Below, piece after piece: positions 50,430-58,458 of a DNA stretch of 64,000 nucleotides. How positions within the stretch are numbered: the first letter of the stretch is position 1; the number at the start of each line of letters is the position of its first letter. Below the pieces are notes generated by a model. That model was not told where the DNA came from, searched no databases, and worked only from the letters and a program-made list of their open reading frames with translations. The position numbers and the translations under genes are program-made. The stretch is from Oleispirillum sp965228165. Its GTDB lineage: Bacteria > Pseudomonadota > Alphaproteobacteria > Rhodospirillales > Rhodospirillaceae. The stretch spans positions 558,001 to 622,000 of the forward strand of contig CBDDHB010000003.1 in NCBI GenBank assembly GCA_965228165.1, read 5' to 3'.

Positions 50430-53329
50430 AAATCGGCGATCTGTTTCTCGATGCCGGGATTTCCCGCCCCGCCGCGCCAGACGCCGACGCCGCGCCGCCG
50501 GACGAGTCCATCCCCGCCGTCTTCGCCCGGATGGCGGCGGCGTTCCCCGACCGCGTCGCGGTCGCCGACGAAACCGGCGCGCTGACTTATGCCGAACTCG
50601 ACCGCCTGTCGGACCGCGTCGCCGGGTTCGTCGGCGGCCTGGGGCTGGCGGCGGAAACCCCGATCGGCCTGATGTTCGACCGCGACCGCCGCTTCGCCGC
50701 CGCCCTGGGGGCGATGAAGGCGGGGTGCGCCTACGTTCCGGTCGATCCGGTGCTGCCGCTGGAGCGGCGGCGGCGCATCCTCGATCTGTCCGGCGCGCCT
50801 CTCGCGATCTCGCAGTCCTCCCTCGCCCGCGACCTGCACCGCCTGCACTGGCAATGCCCGGCGCTGACCCATGTCCTGCTGATCGACGCCGAAACCGTTG
50901 ACGAGATCGTCGAATCCCCCGGCGTGATGATGAACGGCGAGCTGTGGGAGCATCTGGCGGGCGACGCCGCCGACGACATCGCCGCCGGGGGCTGGAAAAG
51001 CGCCTTCACCGGGGAACCCATCCCCGCCGAAGCGATGGCCGCCTTCGGCGACAACGCCCGCCGCAAGGCGGCGGCTTTGCTGCGCCCCGGCGCGCGGGTG
51101 CTGGAAATCGGCTGCGCCTCGGGCTTCACCATGCGTCACGTCGCGCCGCTCGCCGCCGCCTACGTCGCCACCGACATCGCCCGCCGCAACGTCGAACGGG
51201 TGGAAACCCATGCCCGCGCCCACGGCCTGACCCAGGTGACCGCCCGCCAGATCGCGGCGCACGACATCGACGTCTTCCCCGCCGGGTCCTTCGACCTGAT
51301 CGTCCTCAACAGCGTCATCGAGAACTTCCCGGGATTTTCCTATCTGCGGCAAGTCCTCGACAAGGCGATGGCGCTGCTGGCCCCCGGCGGCGCGGTGCTG
51401 GCGGGCAGCGTCTGGGACCTCGACCGGCGGGACGGCTATCTGGCCGACCTGCGAGCCTTCGCCCGCGAACACGCCGGAGAGGGATACCGCACCCTTCTCG
51501 ACTTCGCCGAGGACCTGTTCGTCCCCCGCGCCTTCTTTTCCGACTGGGCGGCGGAACGGGGCGGCGCGCGGTTGGAGTTCGGCGCGGTCGAGGCCCCCGG
51601 ATTCGAGCCTGCCCGCTATGCCTACGACCTGATCATCCGCGCCGACGAAACCGCCCCCGCCGCCCGGCCGACGAAGTTCCGTCACGGCGGAAACGCCCTC
51701 GACGCGGCGGCCCCGCCGCCGCCGCCGCCTCCCGCGCCCGACCGGCTGGCCTATGCGATTTTCACCAGCGGCACCACCGGCGACCCCAAGGGCGCGATGA
51801 TCGAACACCGCTCGGTGGTCAATCTCGCCCGCCACGTCGGCGAGACCCTGTTCGCGCCGCTGCGCCCGGAGCGCGGCCTGAACGTCTCGTGCATCGCGTC
51901 GTTCGCCTTCGACAGTTCGGTCAAGCAACTGTTCGCCACCCTGCTCAACGGCCATTCCGTCCACATCCCCGGCGAGGAGACGAAGCGCGATCCGGCCCGC
52001 CTGCACGCCTTCGTCGAGGCGCGCCGCATCGACCTGTGCGACCCGACGCCGAGCCTGTTCGGCCTGCTGGTCGATCACTGGACCGAGACCGGGACCGCGA
52101 CCTCGGCGCGGACCTTCCTGCTGGGCGGCGAGACGGTCGCGGCGGACCTGCCGCGCCGCTTCTATGCCATCCCCGGGCACCGCGACGCGCGGGTGGTCAA
52201 CGCCTACGGTCCGACCGAGACCTGCGTCGCCGCCTGCCAGCACATCATGACCGCCGCCAGTTGGAGCGAAATCCTGCCGCCGCCGATCGGCCTGCCCTTG
52301 CGCGGCGCGCGGATCGAAATTCGCGACGCCGCCGGACGCCCCCTGCCGGAAGGCATTCCGGGGGAAATCTGGATCGGCGGCGCGGGCGTCGGGCGCGGCT
52401 ATCTGAACGACCCGGAACAGACCGCGCGGCGCTTCGTCGCCGACGCGGAGGGGCATCGCTGGTACCGCAGCGGCGACATCGGACGCTGGCTGCCGGGGGG
52501 GATCCTCGCCTTCCTTGGGCGCGAGGACCGGCAGGTGAAGATTCGCGGCAACCGCATCGAACTCGCCGAGGTCGAGGCGGCGGTCGCCGCCCACCCCCTG
52601 GTGCGCCGCGCCGCCGTGGCGGCGGTCGATCCGGCGGGCGACGGCAACCCGGTTCTCGCCGCCTATATCGTGCCGCGCGAGGGCTTCGACGTCGCCGCCT
52701 GCAAGGCCGAACTCGACGCCCGCCTGCCACCCTTCATGGTGCCGTCGTGGCTGACCACGCTGACGGAGCTTCCCCTCAACCCCAACGGCAAGCTGGACGA
52801 GGCGCGCCTGCCGCGCCCCAGCCCGGCGCCATCGGCCAAACCGGTCCGCCCCCCGCCGACGACACCGAAAAGCGCCTCGCCGCCCTGTGGTCCGAGGTTC
52901 TGGGCTTCCCGGTCGAGGACGCGGAAGCCGACTTCTTCACCCTGGGCGGCCACAGCGTGCTGGCGGTGCGCCTGCTGTCGAAAATCCAGGCCGCCTTCGA
53001 TTTGCGCCTGCCGCTCGCCGACCTGTTCGCCCATTCCACCGTCGCCCGCCTGGCGCAACGCATCCAGGCGCGGGCCCGCCGCTCCGACTGGCATCCGGTG
53101 GTGGCGATCAACCCCGACGGCGGCAAGACGCCGATCGTCTGCTTCCACCCGGTGGGCGGCAACGTGCTGTGCTATCAGCCGCTGGCGGAGCTGCTGGGGC
53201 CGGACCGGCCGCTGTTCATGGTGCAATCCTTCGGCCTGGAGGAAGGCCAGCCCCTGCTGCCGACGGTCGAGGACATGGCGGCGACCTATCTGGACGCCCT
53301 GCGCGGCCATCTGCCGGACGGCCCGGTGA
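50426..53329 (+). CDS. NRPS with adenylation domain interrupted by a methyltransferase
   Basis: The protein starts MKIGDLFLDAGISRP and enters an adenylation domain with a1 (LTYAELDRLSDRVA) and a2 (MKAGCAYVPVDPVLPL, near residue 100). About residues 170-420 are a SAM-dependent methyltransferase (GWKSAFTGEPIPAEAM; ARVLEIGCASGFTMRHVAPL near residue 224; FDLIVLNSVIENFPGFSYLRQVL). The adenylation domain then resumes with a3 (YAIFTSGTTGDPKGAMIEHR, about residue 445), a4 (FAFDSSVKQLF), a5 (VVNAYGPTETCV), a7 (WYRSGDIGRWLPGG), a8 and a10 (LNPNGKLDEA). Specificity residues read D-S-K-D-L-G-A-V-A and are not assigned. The frame is lost in the C6 run at 52849-52854 just before the carrier domain. Confidence 0.85.
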   Translation: MKIGDLFLDAGISRPAAPDADAAPPDESIPAVFARMAAAFPDRVAVADETGALTYAELDRLSDRVAGFVGGLGLAAETPIGLMFDRDRRFAAALGAMKAGCAYVPVDPVLPLERRRRILDLSGAPLAISQSSLARDLHRLHWQCPALTHVLLIDAETVDEIVESPGVMMNGELWEHLAGDAADDIAAGGWKSAFTGEPIPAEAMAAFGDNARRKAAALLRPGARVLEIGCASGFTMRHVAPLAAAYVATDIARRNVERVETHARAHGLTQVTARQIAAHDIDVFPAGSFDLIVLNSVIENFPGFSYLRQVLDKAMALLAPGGAVLAGSVWDLDRRDGYLADLRAFAREHAGEGYRTLLDFAEDLFVPRAFFSDWAAERGGARLEFGAVEAPGFEPARYAYDLIIRADETAPAARPTKFRHGGNALDAAAPPPPPPPAPDRLAYAIFTSGTTGDPKGAMIEHRSVVNLARHVGETLFAPLRPERGLNVSCIASFAFDSSVKQLFATLLNGHSVHIPGEETKRDPARLHAFVEARRIDLCDPTPSLFGLLVDHWTETGTATSARTFLLGGETVAADLPRRFYAIPGHRDARVVNAYGPTETCVAACQHIMTAASWSEILPPPIGLPLRGARIEIRDAAGRPLPEGIPGEIWIGGAGVGRGYLNDPEQTARRFVADAEGHRWYRSGDIGRWLPGGILAFLGREDRQVKIRGNRIELAEVEAAVAAHPLVRRAAVAAVDPAGDGNPVLAAYIVPREGFDVAACKAELDARLPPFMVPSWLTTLTELPLNPNGKLDEARLPRPSPAPSAKPVRPPPTTPKSASPPCGPRFWASRSRTRKPTSSPWAATACWRCACCRKSRPPSICACRSPTCSPIPPSPAWRNASRRGPAAPTGIRWWRSTPTAARRRSSASTRWAATCCAISRWRSCWGRTGRCSWCNPSAWRKASPCCRRSRTWRRPIWTPCAAICRTAR

Positions 53330-53892
53330 TCCTGGCCGGGTGGAGCTTCGGCGGCCAGATCGCCTTCGAGGCGGCGCGGCAAACCGCCCGCGCCGGCGGC
53401 GCGGTGAAGGCCGTCCTGCTGTTCGACGCCATCGCGGTGCCCGACCCGGTGCGCGAGATGCTGCGCAAGGACGAGGCCGAATACCTGGCCGCCCTGTTCG
53501 ACGAACTCGGCATCGTCGATGCCGAGACCTTGCGCCCCCTTGCCCCCGAGCAGCGCCTCGACCTGTTGCTGGAACGGGGACGCGGCTCCAACCTGCTGCC
53601 CGACGACGCCGACCGCGAGGGGATGCGCCGCTTGCTCGGCGTTTTCCAGAACAACGCCCTGGCGGCGGTGCGCTATCGCCCCCGCCGCTTCGACGGGCGC
53701 ATTCTGCTGGTCCGCCCCCGCATCCCCACCGCCGCCGCCCCCGGCATCCCCGGAGACGACTTCAGCGGCTGGAAGCCCCTGGCGGACGGCGGCGTCGATC
53801 TGCGCTGGATCGACGGCACCCACGGCCAGATGCTGCAACCGCCCCGCGTCGCCGACCTTGCCCGGCACGTCGCCGACTTTTTAGGAGACTGA
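52855..53892 (+). CDS. NRPS carrier and thioesterase domains (continuation after frameshift)
   Basis: With one more C in 52849-52854 the preceding NRPS continues ADDTEKRLAALWSEVLGFPV into a peptidyl carrier (ADFFTLGGHSVLAVRLLSKIQ with the phosphopantetheine Ser). A type I thioesterase follows: IVCFHPVGGNVLCYQPLAELL, ILAGWSFGGQIAFEAARQ with the nucleophile Ser in GWSFGG, and a late His in IDGTHGQMLQPP. It would release the finished peptide as acid or ring and ends the assembly line. Confidence 0.85.
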   Translation, partial: ADDTEKRLAALWSEVLGFPVEDAEADFFTLGGHSVLAVRLLSKIQAAFDLRLPLADLFAHSTVARLAQRIQARARRSDWHPVVAINPDGGKTPIVCFHPVGGNVLCYQPLAELLGPDRPLFMVQSFGLEEGQPLLPTVEDMAATYLDALRGHLPDGPVILAGWSFGGQIAFEAARQTARAGGAVKAVLLFDAIAVPDPVREMLRKDEAEYLAALFDELGIVDAETLRPLAPEQRLDLLLERGRGSNLLPDDADREGMRRLLGVFQNNALAAVRYRPRRFDGRILLVRPRIPTAAAPGIPGDDFSGWKPLADGGVDLRWIDGTHGQMLQPPRVADLARHVADFLGD

Positions 53893-53900
53893 GCGAGAGG

Positions 53901-54101
53901 TCAGGCGTCTTCCGCGTCGTCCCGCGAACGGCGTTTGCAGTTCTCCTGCTCGCCGCCGCAGTAGGGACAGGGCTCCTTGTCGAGCCCGAGGATGGAGATG
54001 CCGCCGCAGGACCCCGCGATGGGCTTGCGACCGGCCATTACCCCGATGGCCATGGCGGCCACCACCACCAGCATGACGCCGAACGCGATCAACCAGATCA
54101 T
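53901..54101 (-). CDS. nqrM: Na+-NQR maturation protein NqrM
   Basis: A 66-residue protein with one membrane helix (MIWLIAFGVMLVVVAAMAIGVMAGRKPI) and a cysteine cluster (GSCGGISILG, EPCPYCGGEQENC). The GRKPIxGSCGG motif and four-cysteine layout identify NqrM, which delivers iron for the Fe site between NqrD and NqrE. It is the last gene of the nqr operon and its start overlaps apbE (ATGA). Confidence 0.9.
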   Translation of the reverse strand: MIWLIAFGVMLVVVAAMAIGVMAGRKPIAGSCGGISILGLDKEPCPYCGGEQENCKRRSRDDAEDA

Positions 54102-55138
54102 GGACTTCCTTTCAACGCGGAAAAACGCGATTCGAATTCGGGGGTGCCACGGGCGGCGAAGGTGCGGTTGCCCGCGTCGTCGCCTCCGGCGCTGGTGACG
54201 AAAAACGCCGCCAGGCGATGGCGGACCGCGAAATCGTAACCCCGTTCCGGCCCCAGGGCCATCAGCAGGGTGGAAAGCCCGTCCGCCTCCAGGGCGGTTT
54301 CGCAAACCACCGACACCGCCGCCAGGGTGTGGGTCACCGGCGACAGAGTGCGCGGATCGAGGGTATGCGAATAACGCACCCCGCCTTCCTCGAAATAGTT
54401 GCGATAGTCGCCCGAGGTGGAAACGCCCATGTCCTCCAGCGGCACGATGCGCTGCGCCACCCGTGCATGGGATATCGGAGCCTCGAGGGCGATGCGCCAG
54501 GCCGAACCGTCGGGTTTCCGTCCCTTGGCGCGAATTTCGCCGGTGACGTTGACAAGGAAACCGCCAACCCCCTGCGCTTCGAGATAGGCGGCGATCCGGT
54601 CCACCGCGTATCCGGCGGCGATGCTGTTGAACTCGATGCTGGCTTCGGCGTCCTTGCACAGGGCCTTGGGGTCGGCGGGATCGACGCGGATGTGCTTCAT
54701 GCCGACGACGCCGCGCAGCGCCTCCAGCTGCTCCGGCGCGGGACGGCGGGAAACCGCGCCGCGCGGACCGAACCCCCAGGCGGACAGCGCGGGCAGCAGG
54801 GTGATGTCGAACGCGCCCTCGCTCTCGCGGTGCAGGGTCTCGGCATAGCCGAACATCGCGACGACGCTTTCGGGCATCGGCAGGCAGGTTCCGGCGGGCG
54901 CGGCGTTGAAACGCGCCACGTCGGAATCCGCGCGGTAGGTGGAGGCGGCGCGGTCGAGATCGTCGAGAATGCCCTGCACCCCCGCGCGAAGGCGTTCCGT
55001 CTTCGGGGTCTTGCCGGTCGCCACGTACTGCACCCGGAAGGTGCTGCCCATGGTCGCCCCGCCGAAGTCCTGGACGCTCTCGCCGTCGCAGGCCGCCAAG
55101 AGGACGGCAAGGGCGACACCGGCCAGCCCGCGTCCCAT
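54098..55138 (-). CDS. apbE: FAD:protein FMN transferase ApbE (lipoprotein)
   Basis: A 346-residue exported lipoprotein with lipobox LAVLLAAC at the N-terminus. ApbE motifs are GATMGSTFRVQYVA, LDDLDRAASTYRADSDVARFN, FDITLLPALSAWGFGP, SIEFNSIAAGYAVDRIAAYL, GGFLVNVTGEIRAKG and VRYSHTLDPRTLSPV. It attaches FMN to the threonines of NqrB and NqrC, both encoded in this operon. The ATG at 55138 has GGGAGG immediately before it, closer than usual; upstream codons to 55183 lack the lipoprotein signal context. Confidence 0.92.
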   Translation of the reverse strand: MGRGLAGVALAVLLAACDGESVQDFGGATMGSTFRVQYVATGKTPKTERLRAGVQGILDDLDRAASTYRADSDVARFNAAPAGTCLPMPESVVAMFGYAETLHRESEGAFDITLLPALSAWGFGPRGAVSRRPAPEQLEALRGVVGMKHIRVDPADPKALCKDAEASIEFNSIAAGYAVDRIAAYLEAQGVGGFLVNVTGEIRAKGRKPDGSAWRIALEAPISHARVAQRIVPLEDMGVSTSGDYRNYFEEGGVRYSHTLDPRTLSPVTHTLAAVSVVCETALEADGLSTLLMALGPERGYDFAVRHRLAAFFVTSAGGDDAGNRTFAARGTPEFESRFSALKGSP

Positions 55139-55148
55139 CCTCCCGGCG

Positions 55149-56378
55149 TCAGCCGCCGAAGTCGTCCAGGAAAATATTATCACGCTCCACTCCCAGGCTC
55201 TCCAGCATCTTGAAGACGGCGGCGGTCATCATCGGCGGGCCGCACATGTAGTATTCGCAGTCCTCGGGGGCGGGGTGCGTCTTCAGATAGTTCTCGTGCA
55301 GGACGTTGTGGATGAAGCCGGTCGGCCCCGTCCAGTTGTCCTCGGGCAGCGGATCGGACAGCGCCAGATGCCACGTGAAGTTGGGGTTCTCTTTCTGCAA
55401 CCGGTCGAATTCGTCCACGTAGAAGGCTTCCAGCAGGGACCGGGCGCCGTACCAGAAGGTGATCTTGCGCTTGGTCTTGATCCGGCGCAGCTGGTCGAAG
55501 ATATGCGACCGCATCGGCGCCATCCCCGCTCCGCCGCCGATGAAGACCATTTCGTTGTCGGTCTCCCGGGCGAAGAATTCGCCGAACGGCCCGTAGACGG
55601 TGACCTTGTCGCCGGGCTTGAGCCCGAACACCCACGACGACATCTTGCCGGGGGGAACGCCGGGGCAGTTCGGCGGCGGCGAGGCGACGCGGATGTTGAA
55701 CTTGACGATCCCCCGCTCCTCGGGATAGTTGGCCATCGAATAGGCGCGGACCACCGGCTCGTCCACCTTGGAGACATAGCGCCACAGGTTGAACTTGTCC
55801 CAGTCGGGGCGGAACCGTTCCGGAATGTCGAAATCCGCGTAACGCACCTCGTGCGGCGGCGCTTCCAGTTGGACATAGCCGCCGGCGCGGAAATCGACGG
55901 TCTCGCCCTCGGGCAGGCGCAGCGTCAACTCCTTGATGAAGGTGGCGACGTTGTCGTTGGATTCGACCGTGCACTCCCACTTCCTGACGCCGAACACCTC
56001 CTCGGGGACGACGATCTTCATGTTCTGCTTGACCGGGGTCTGGCAGGACAGCCGCCAGCCCTCCGCCATCTGACGGCGGGTGAAGTGCGGTTCCTCGGTC
56101 GGCAGCATCTCGCCGCCGCCGGACTTGACGACGCACTTGCACTGCCCGCAGGTGCCGCCGCCGCCGCAGGCCGAGGAGAGAAAGACCTCTTCCGCCGCCA
56201 GCGTCTGCAACAGCTTGCCGCCGGCCGGAACGGTGATCGTCTTCTCGCCGTTGATCTCGATGGAGACATCGCCCGAGGAGACCAGACGCGAGCGCGCGAA
56301 CAGGATGACGGCCACCAGAGTCAGCACGATCGCCGTGAACATGCCGACGCCGATAAGGATGATTTCGGTGTTGTCCAT
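55149..56378 (-). CDS. nqrF: Na+-translocating NADH:quinone reductase subunit F
   Basis: A 409-residue NADH-oxidising subunit. One N-terminal membrane helix (IILIGVGMFTAIVLTLVAVILFA) is followed by a 2Fe-2S ferredoxin domain (SSACGGGGTCGQCKCVV, later LSCQTPV). The FAD/NAD domain has VRAYSMANYPEE for FAD, FIGGGAGMAPMRSHIFD for NADH, and YYMCGPPMMTAAVFKML near the end. It passes electrons from NADH to the Nqr core. It lies between nqrE and apbE. Confidence 0.97.
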   Translation of the reverse strand: MDNTEIILIGVGMFTAIVLTLVAVILFARSRLVSSGDVSIEINGEKTITVPAGGKLLQTLAAEEVFLSSACGGGGTCGQCKCVVKSGGGEMLPTEEPHFTRRQMAEGWRLSCQTPVKQNMKIVVPEEVFGVRKWECTVESNDNVATFIKELTLRLPEGETVDFRAGGYVQLEAPPHEVRYADFDIPERFRPDWDKFNLWRYVSKVDEPVVRAYSMANYPEERGIVKFNIRVASPPPNCPGVPPGKMSSWVFGLKPGDKVTVYGPFGEFFARETDNEMVFIGGGAGMAPMRSHIFDQLRRIKTKRKITFWYGARSLLEAFYVDEFDRLQKENPNFTWHLALSDPLPEDNWTGPTGFIHNVLHENYLKTHPAPEDCEYYMCGPPMMTAAVFKMLESLGVERDNIFLDDFGG

Positions 56379-56391
56379 GCCGCTTTCTCCT

Positions 56392-57000
56392 TCAGATCTG
56401 CACGCCGGAGAAGGACATGAAGCCCAGCGCCATCAGGCCGATGGTGATGAAGGTGATGCCCAGGCCCTGAAGACCGCCGGGCACGTCGCTGTATTTTAGC
56501 TTGTCGCGGATGCCCGCCAGCGCGACGATGGCCAGCGCCCAGGAAATCCCCGAGCCGACGCCGTACACCGCGCTTTCGCCCAGGGTATAGTCGCGCTCGA
56601 CCATGAACAGCGACCCCGCCAGAATAACGCAGTTGACGGTGATCAGCGGCAGGAACACGCCAAGCGCGTTGTAAAGGCTGGGGACGTACCGATCCAGGGT
56701 CATTTCGAGGATCTGCACGATCGCGGCGATCACGCCGATATAGCTGAGCAGACCCAGGAAGCTTAAGTCCACACCGGGCAGGCCCGCCCACTCCAACGCG
56801 CCGTCCTTGATCAGGTAGCGGTAGATCAGGTTGTTGGCCGGAACCGTGATCGCCTGCACCACCACCACGGCGACGCCCAGACCGATGGCGGTCTCGATCT
56901 TCTTCGAGATGGCGATGAACGAGCACATCCCGAGGAAAAAGGCCAACGCCATGTTCTCGACGAACACGGACCGGAAGAACAGGCTGAGATAATGCTCCAT
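56392..57000 (-). CDS. nqrE: Na+-translocating NADH:quinone reductase subunit E
   Basis: A 202-residue membrane subunit with six hydrophobic segments. The start MEHYLSLFFRSVFVENMALAFFLGMCSFIAISKK and PLITVNCVILAGSLFMVERDY carry the two cysteines that, with those of NqrD, bind the intramembrane iron centre. It follows nqrD after one base. Confidence 0.97.
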   Translation of the reverse strand: MEHYLSLFFRSVFVENMALAFFLGMCSFIAISKKIETAIGLGVAVVVVQAITVPANNLIYRYLIKDGALEWAGLPGVDLSFLGLLSYIGVIAAIVQILEMTLDRYVPSLYNALGVFLPLITVNCVILAGSLFMVERDYTLGESAVYGVGSGISWALAIVALAGIRDKLKYSDVPGGLQGLGITFITIGLMALGFMSFSGVQI

Positions 57001-57001
57001 G

Positions 57002-57667
57002 TCAGTAGGACTCCGCGCGCACGTGGGCGGTGATTCGGAACGCCGGTTTTTCCTTCTGGTCGGCCTTCCAGGTGCGCAGCCCCCAGACGATCAGGCCGAT
57101 CAGGAAAAACGCCGAGGGCGGCAACAGCAACAGGCCGTTGGGGATGTACCAGCCGCCTTCGTTGACGGTTTGCAGGATGGTGAGGCCGAACAGCTTGCCC
57201 GCGCCGAACAGTTCGCGGGTGACGCCGAGGGTCAGCAGCATGACGCTGTAGCCCAGGCCGTTGCCGATGCCGTCGAGAAACGCCAGCTTCGGCGGGTTCT
57301 GCATCGCAAAGGCCTCGGCGCGGCCCATCACGATGCAGTTGGTGATGATCAGCCCGACGAACACCGACAGCTTCTTGCTGAGCGAAAAGGCGAAGGCCTT
57401 GAGGGTCTGATCGACCACGATCACCAGCGAGGCGATGATCACCATCTGCACGATCATCCGGATCGCTGACGGAATCTGCGAGCGGATCGAAGAGATGAAC
57501 AGGTTGGAAAAGGCGGTCACCAGGGTCAGCGCCAGCGCCATCACCAGCGCGGTGTTGAGGTTGGAGGTCACCGCCAGCGCCGAGCAGATGCCCAGAATCT
57601 GCTGGCCGATCGGGTTGTTGTCGAAGATCGGGGTCAACAGGACGGAGCGGATGGTCGGTTTCGCCAT
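57002..57667 (-). CDS. nqrD: Na+-translocating NADH:quinone reductase subunit D
   Basis: A 221-residue membrane subunit, pseudo-symmetric to NqrE. NNPIGQQILGICSALAVTSNLNTALVM and FVGLIITNCIVMGRAEAFAMQNPP contain the two conserved cysteines of the iron site. Hydrophobic segments fill most of the chain. It lies between nqrC and nqrE with gaps of one or two bases. Confidence 0.97.
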   Translation of the reverse strand: MAKPTIRSVLLTPIFDNNPIGQQILGICSALAVTSNLNTALVMALALTLVTAFSNLFISSIRSQIPSAIRMIVQMVIIASLVIVVDQTLKAFAFSLSKKLSVFVGLIITNCIVMGRAEAFAMQNPPKLAFLDGIGNGLGYSVMLLTLGVTRELFGAGKLFGLTILQTVNEGGWYIPNGLLLLPPSAFFLIGLIVWGLRTWKADQKEKPAFRITAHVRAESY

Positions 57668-57669
57668 GA

Positions 57670-58458
57670 TCAGACTTCCCCCTTTCTCAGATTTTGCAGG
57701 AAGGGCCCGAAGCCGTCCTCCCCGAGCCAGAAGCGCAGCAGATTCTGTACCCCCCGGCTGGTCAGCGTGGCGCCGGCGATGGCGTCCACCTGATGCACGG
57801 CCTGGGGACTTCCCGGTTTCACTCCGCCCTTGATCACCCCCACCGACATCCGGCCGCCGTCGTCATAGACCTGCTTGCCGGGCCACTGCGCCAGCCAGCG
57901 GGGATTGTCCACCTCGCCGCCCAGGCCGGGGGTCTCCGCATGCTGGAAGAAGCCGAAGCCGCCGACGGTCTTGAGGTCGTTCTTCAGGGCGATGAAGCCG
58001 TACAGGGTGGACCACAGGCCATAGCCGCGCACCGGCAGGATCAGGGTCTCGATCCGCCCGTCCTTTTCCACCAGATAGGCCACGCTGTAGCGTTCCCGGC
58101 GGTGAATCGCGGCGATGTCCTGCGCCGGGGCGAGCGTGTCGGACAAGGAAGGATCCTGCGCCGCCTTCAACGGGTCGAAGCCGCGCGGATCCCGGGCGTC
58201 GCTGAACCGGCCGGTCCGCAAGTCCACCAGACGCGGGGAGATCCGCTGGTCGAAGACGCGCCGCACCTCGGCGGCGTCGGCGTTCGCGTCGATCATCCCG
58301 GCGATGCGCAGAATGCTGCGCTGCTTGTCCAGCAGCGCGTTGACCTGCTGATAGTGCTTCAGGGTGACCGCCGCGCCCGAAACGAACACCGAGCAGACCA
58401 GACAGACGGCCAGCGCGACGAGCAGGGTGCGCCCCATGGTTTCCTTTCGCTCAGACAT
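57670..58458 (-). CDS. nqrC: Na+-translocating NADH:quinone reductase subunit C
   Basis: A 262-residue subunit with one N-terminal membrane helix (LLVALAVCLVCSVFVSGAAVTL) and a periplasmic FMN-binding domain. The flavin-attachment motif is VDAIAGATLTSRGVQNLL, where Thr in GATLT receives FMN from ApbE. GYGLWSTLYGFIALKNDL and HAETPGLGGEVDNPRW are conserved. It overlaps nqrB by eight bases. Confidence 0.96.
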   Translation of the reverse strand: MSERKETMGRTLLVALAVCLVCSVFVSGAAVTLKHYQQVNALLDKQRSILRIAGMIDANADAAEVRRVFDQRISPRLVDLRTGRFSDARDPRGFDPLKAAQDPSLSDTLAPAQDIAAIHRRERYSVAYLVEKDGRIETLILPVRGYGLWSTLYGFIALKNDLKTVGGFGFFQHAETPGLGGEVDNPRWLAQWPGKQVYDDGGRMSVGVIKGGVKPGSPQAVHQVDAIAGATLTSRGVQNLLRFWLGEDGFGPFLQNLRKGEV

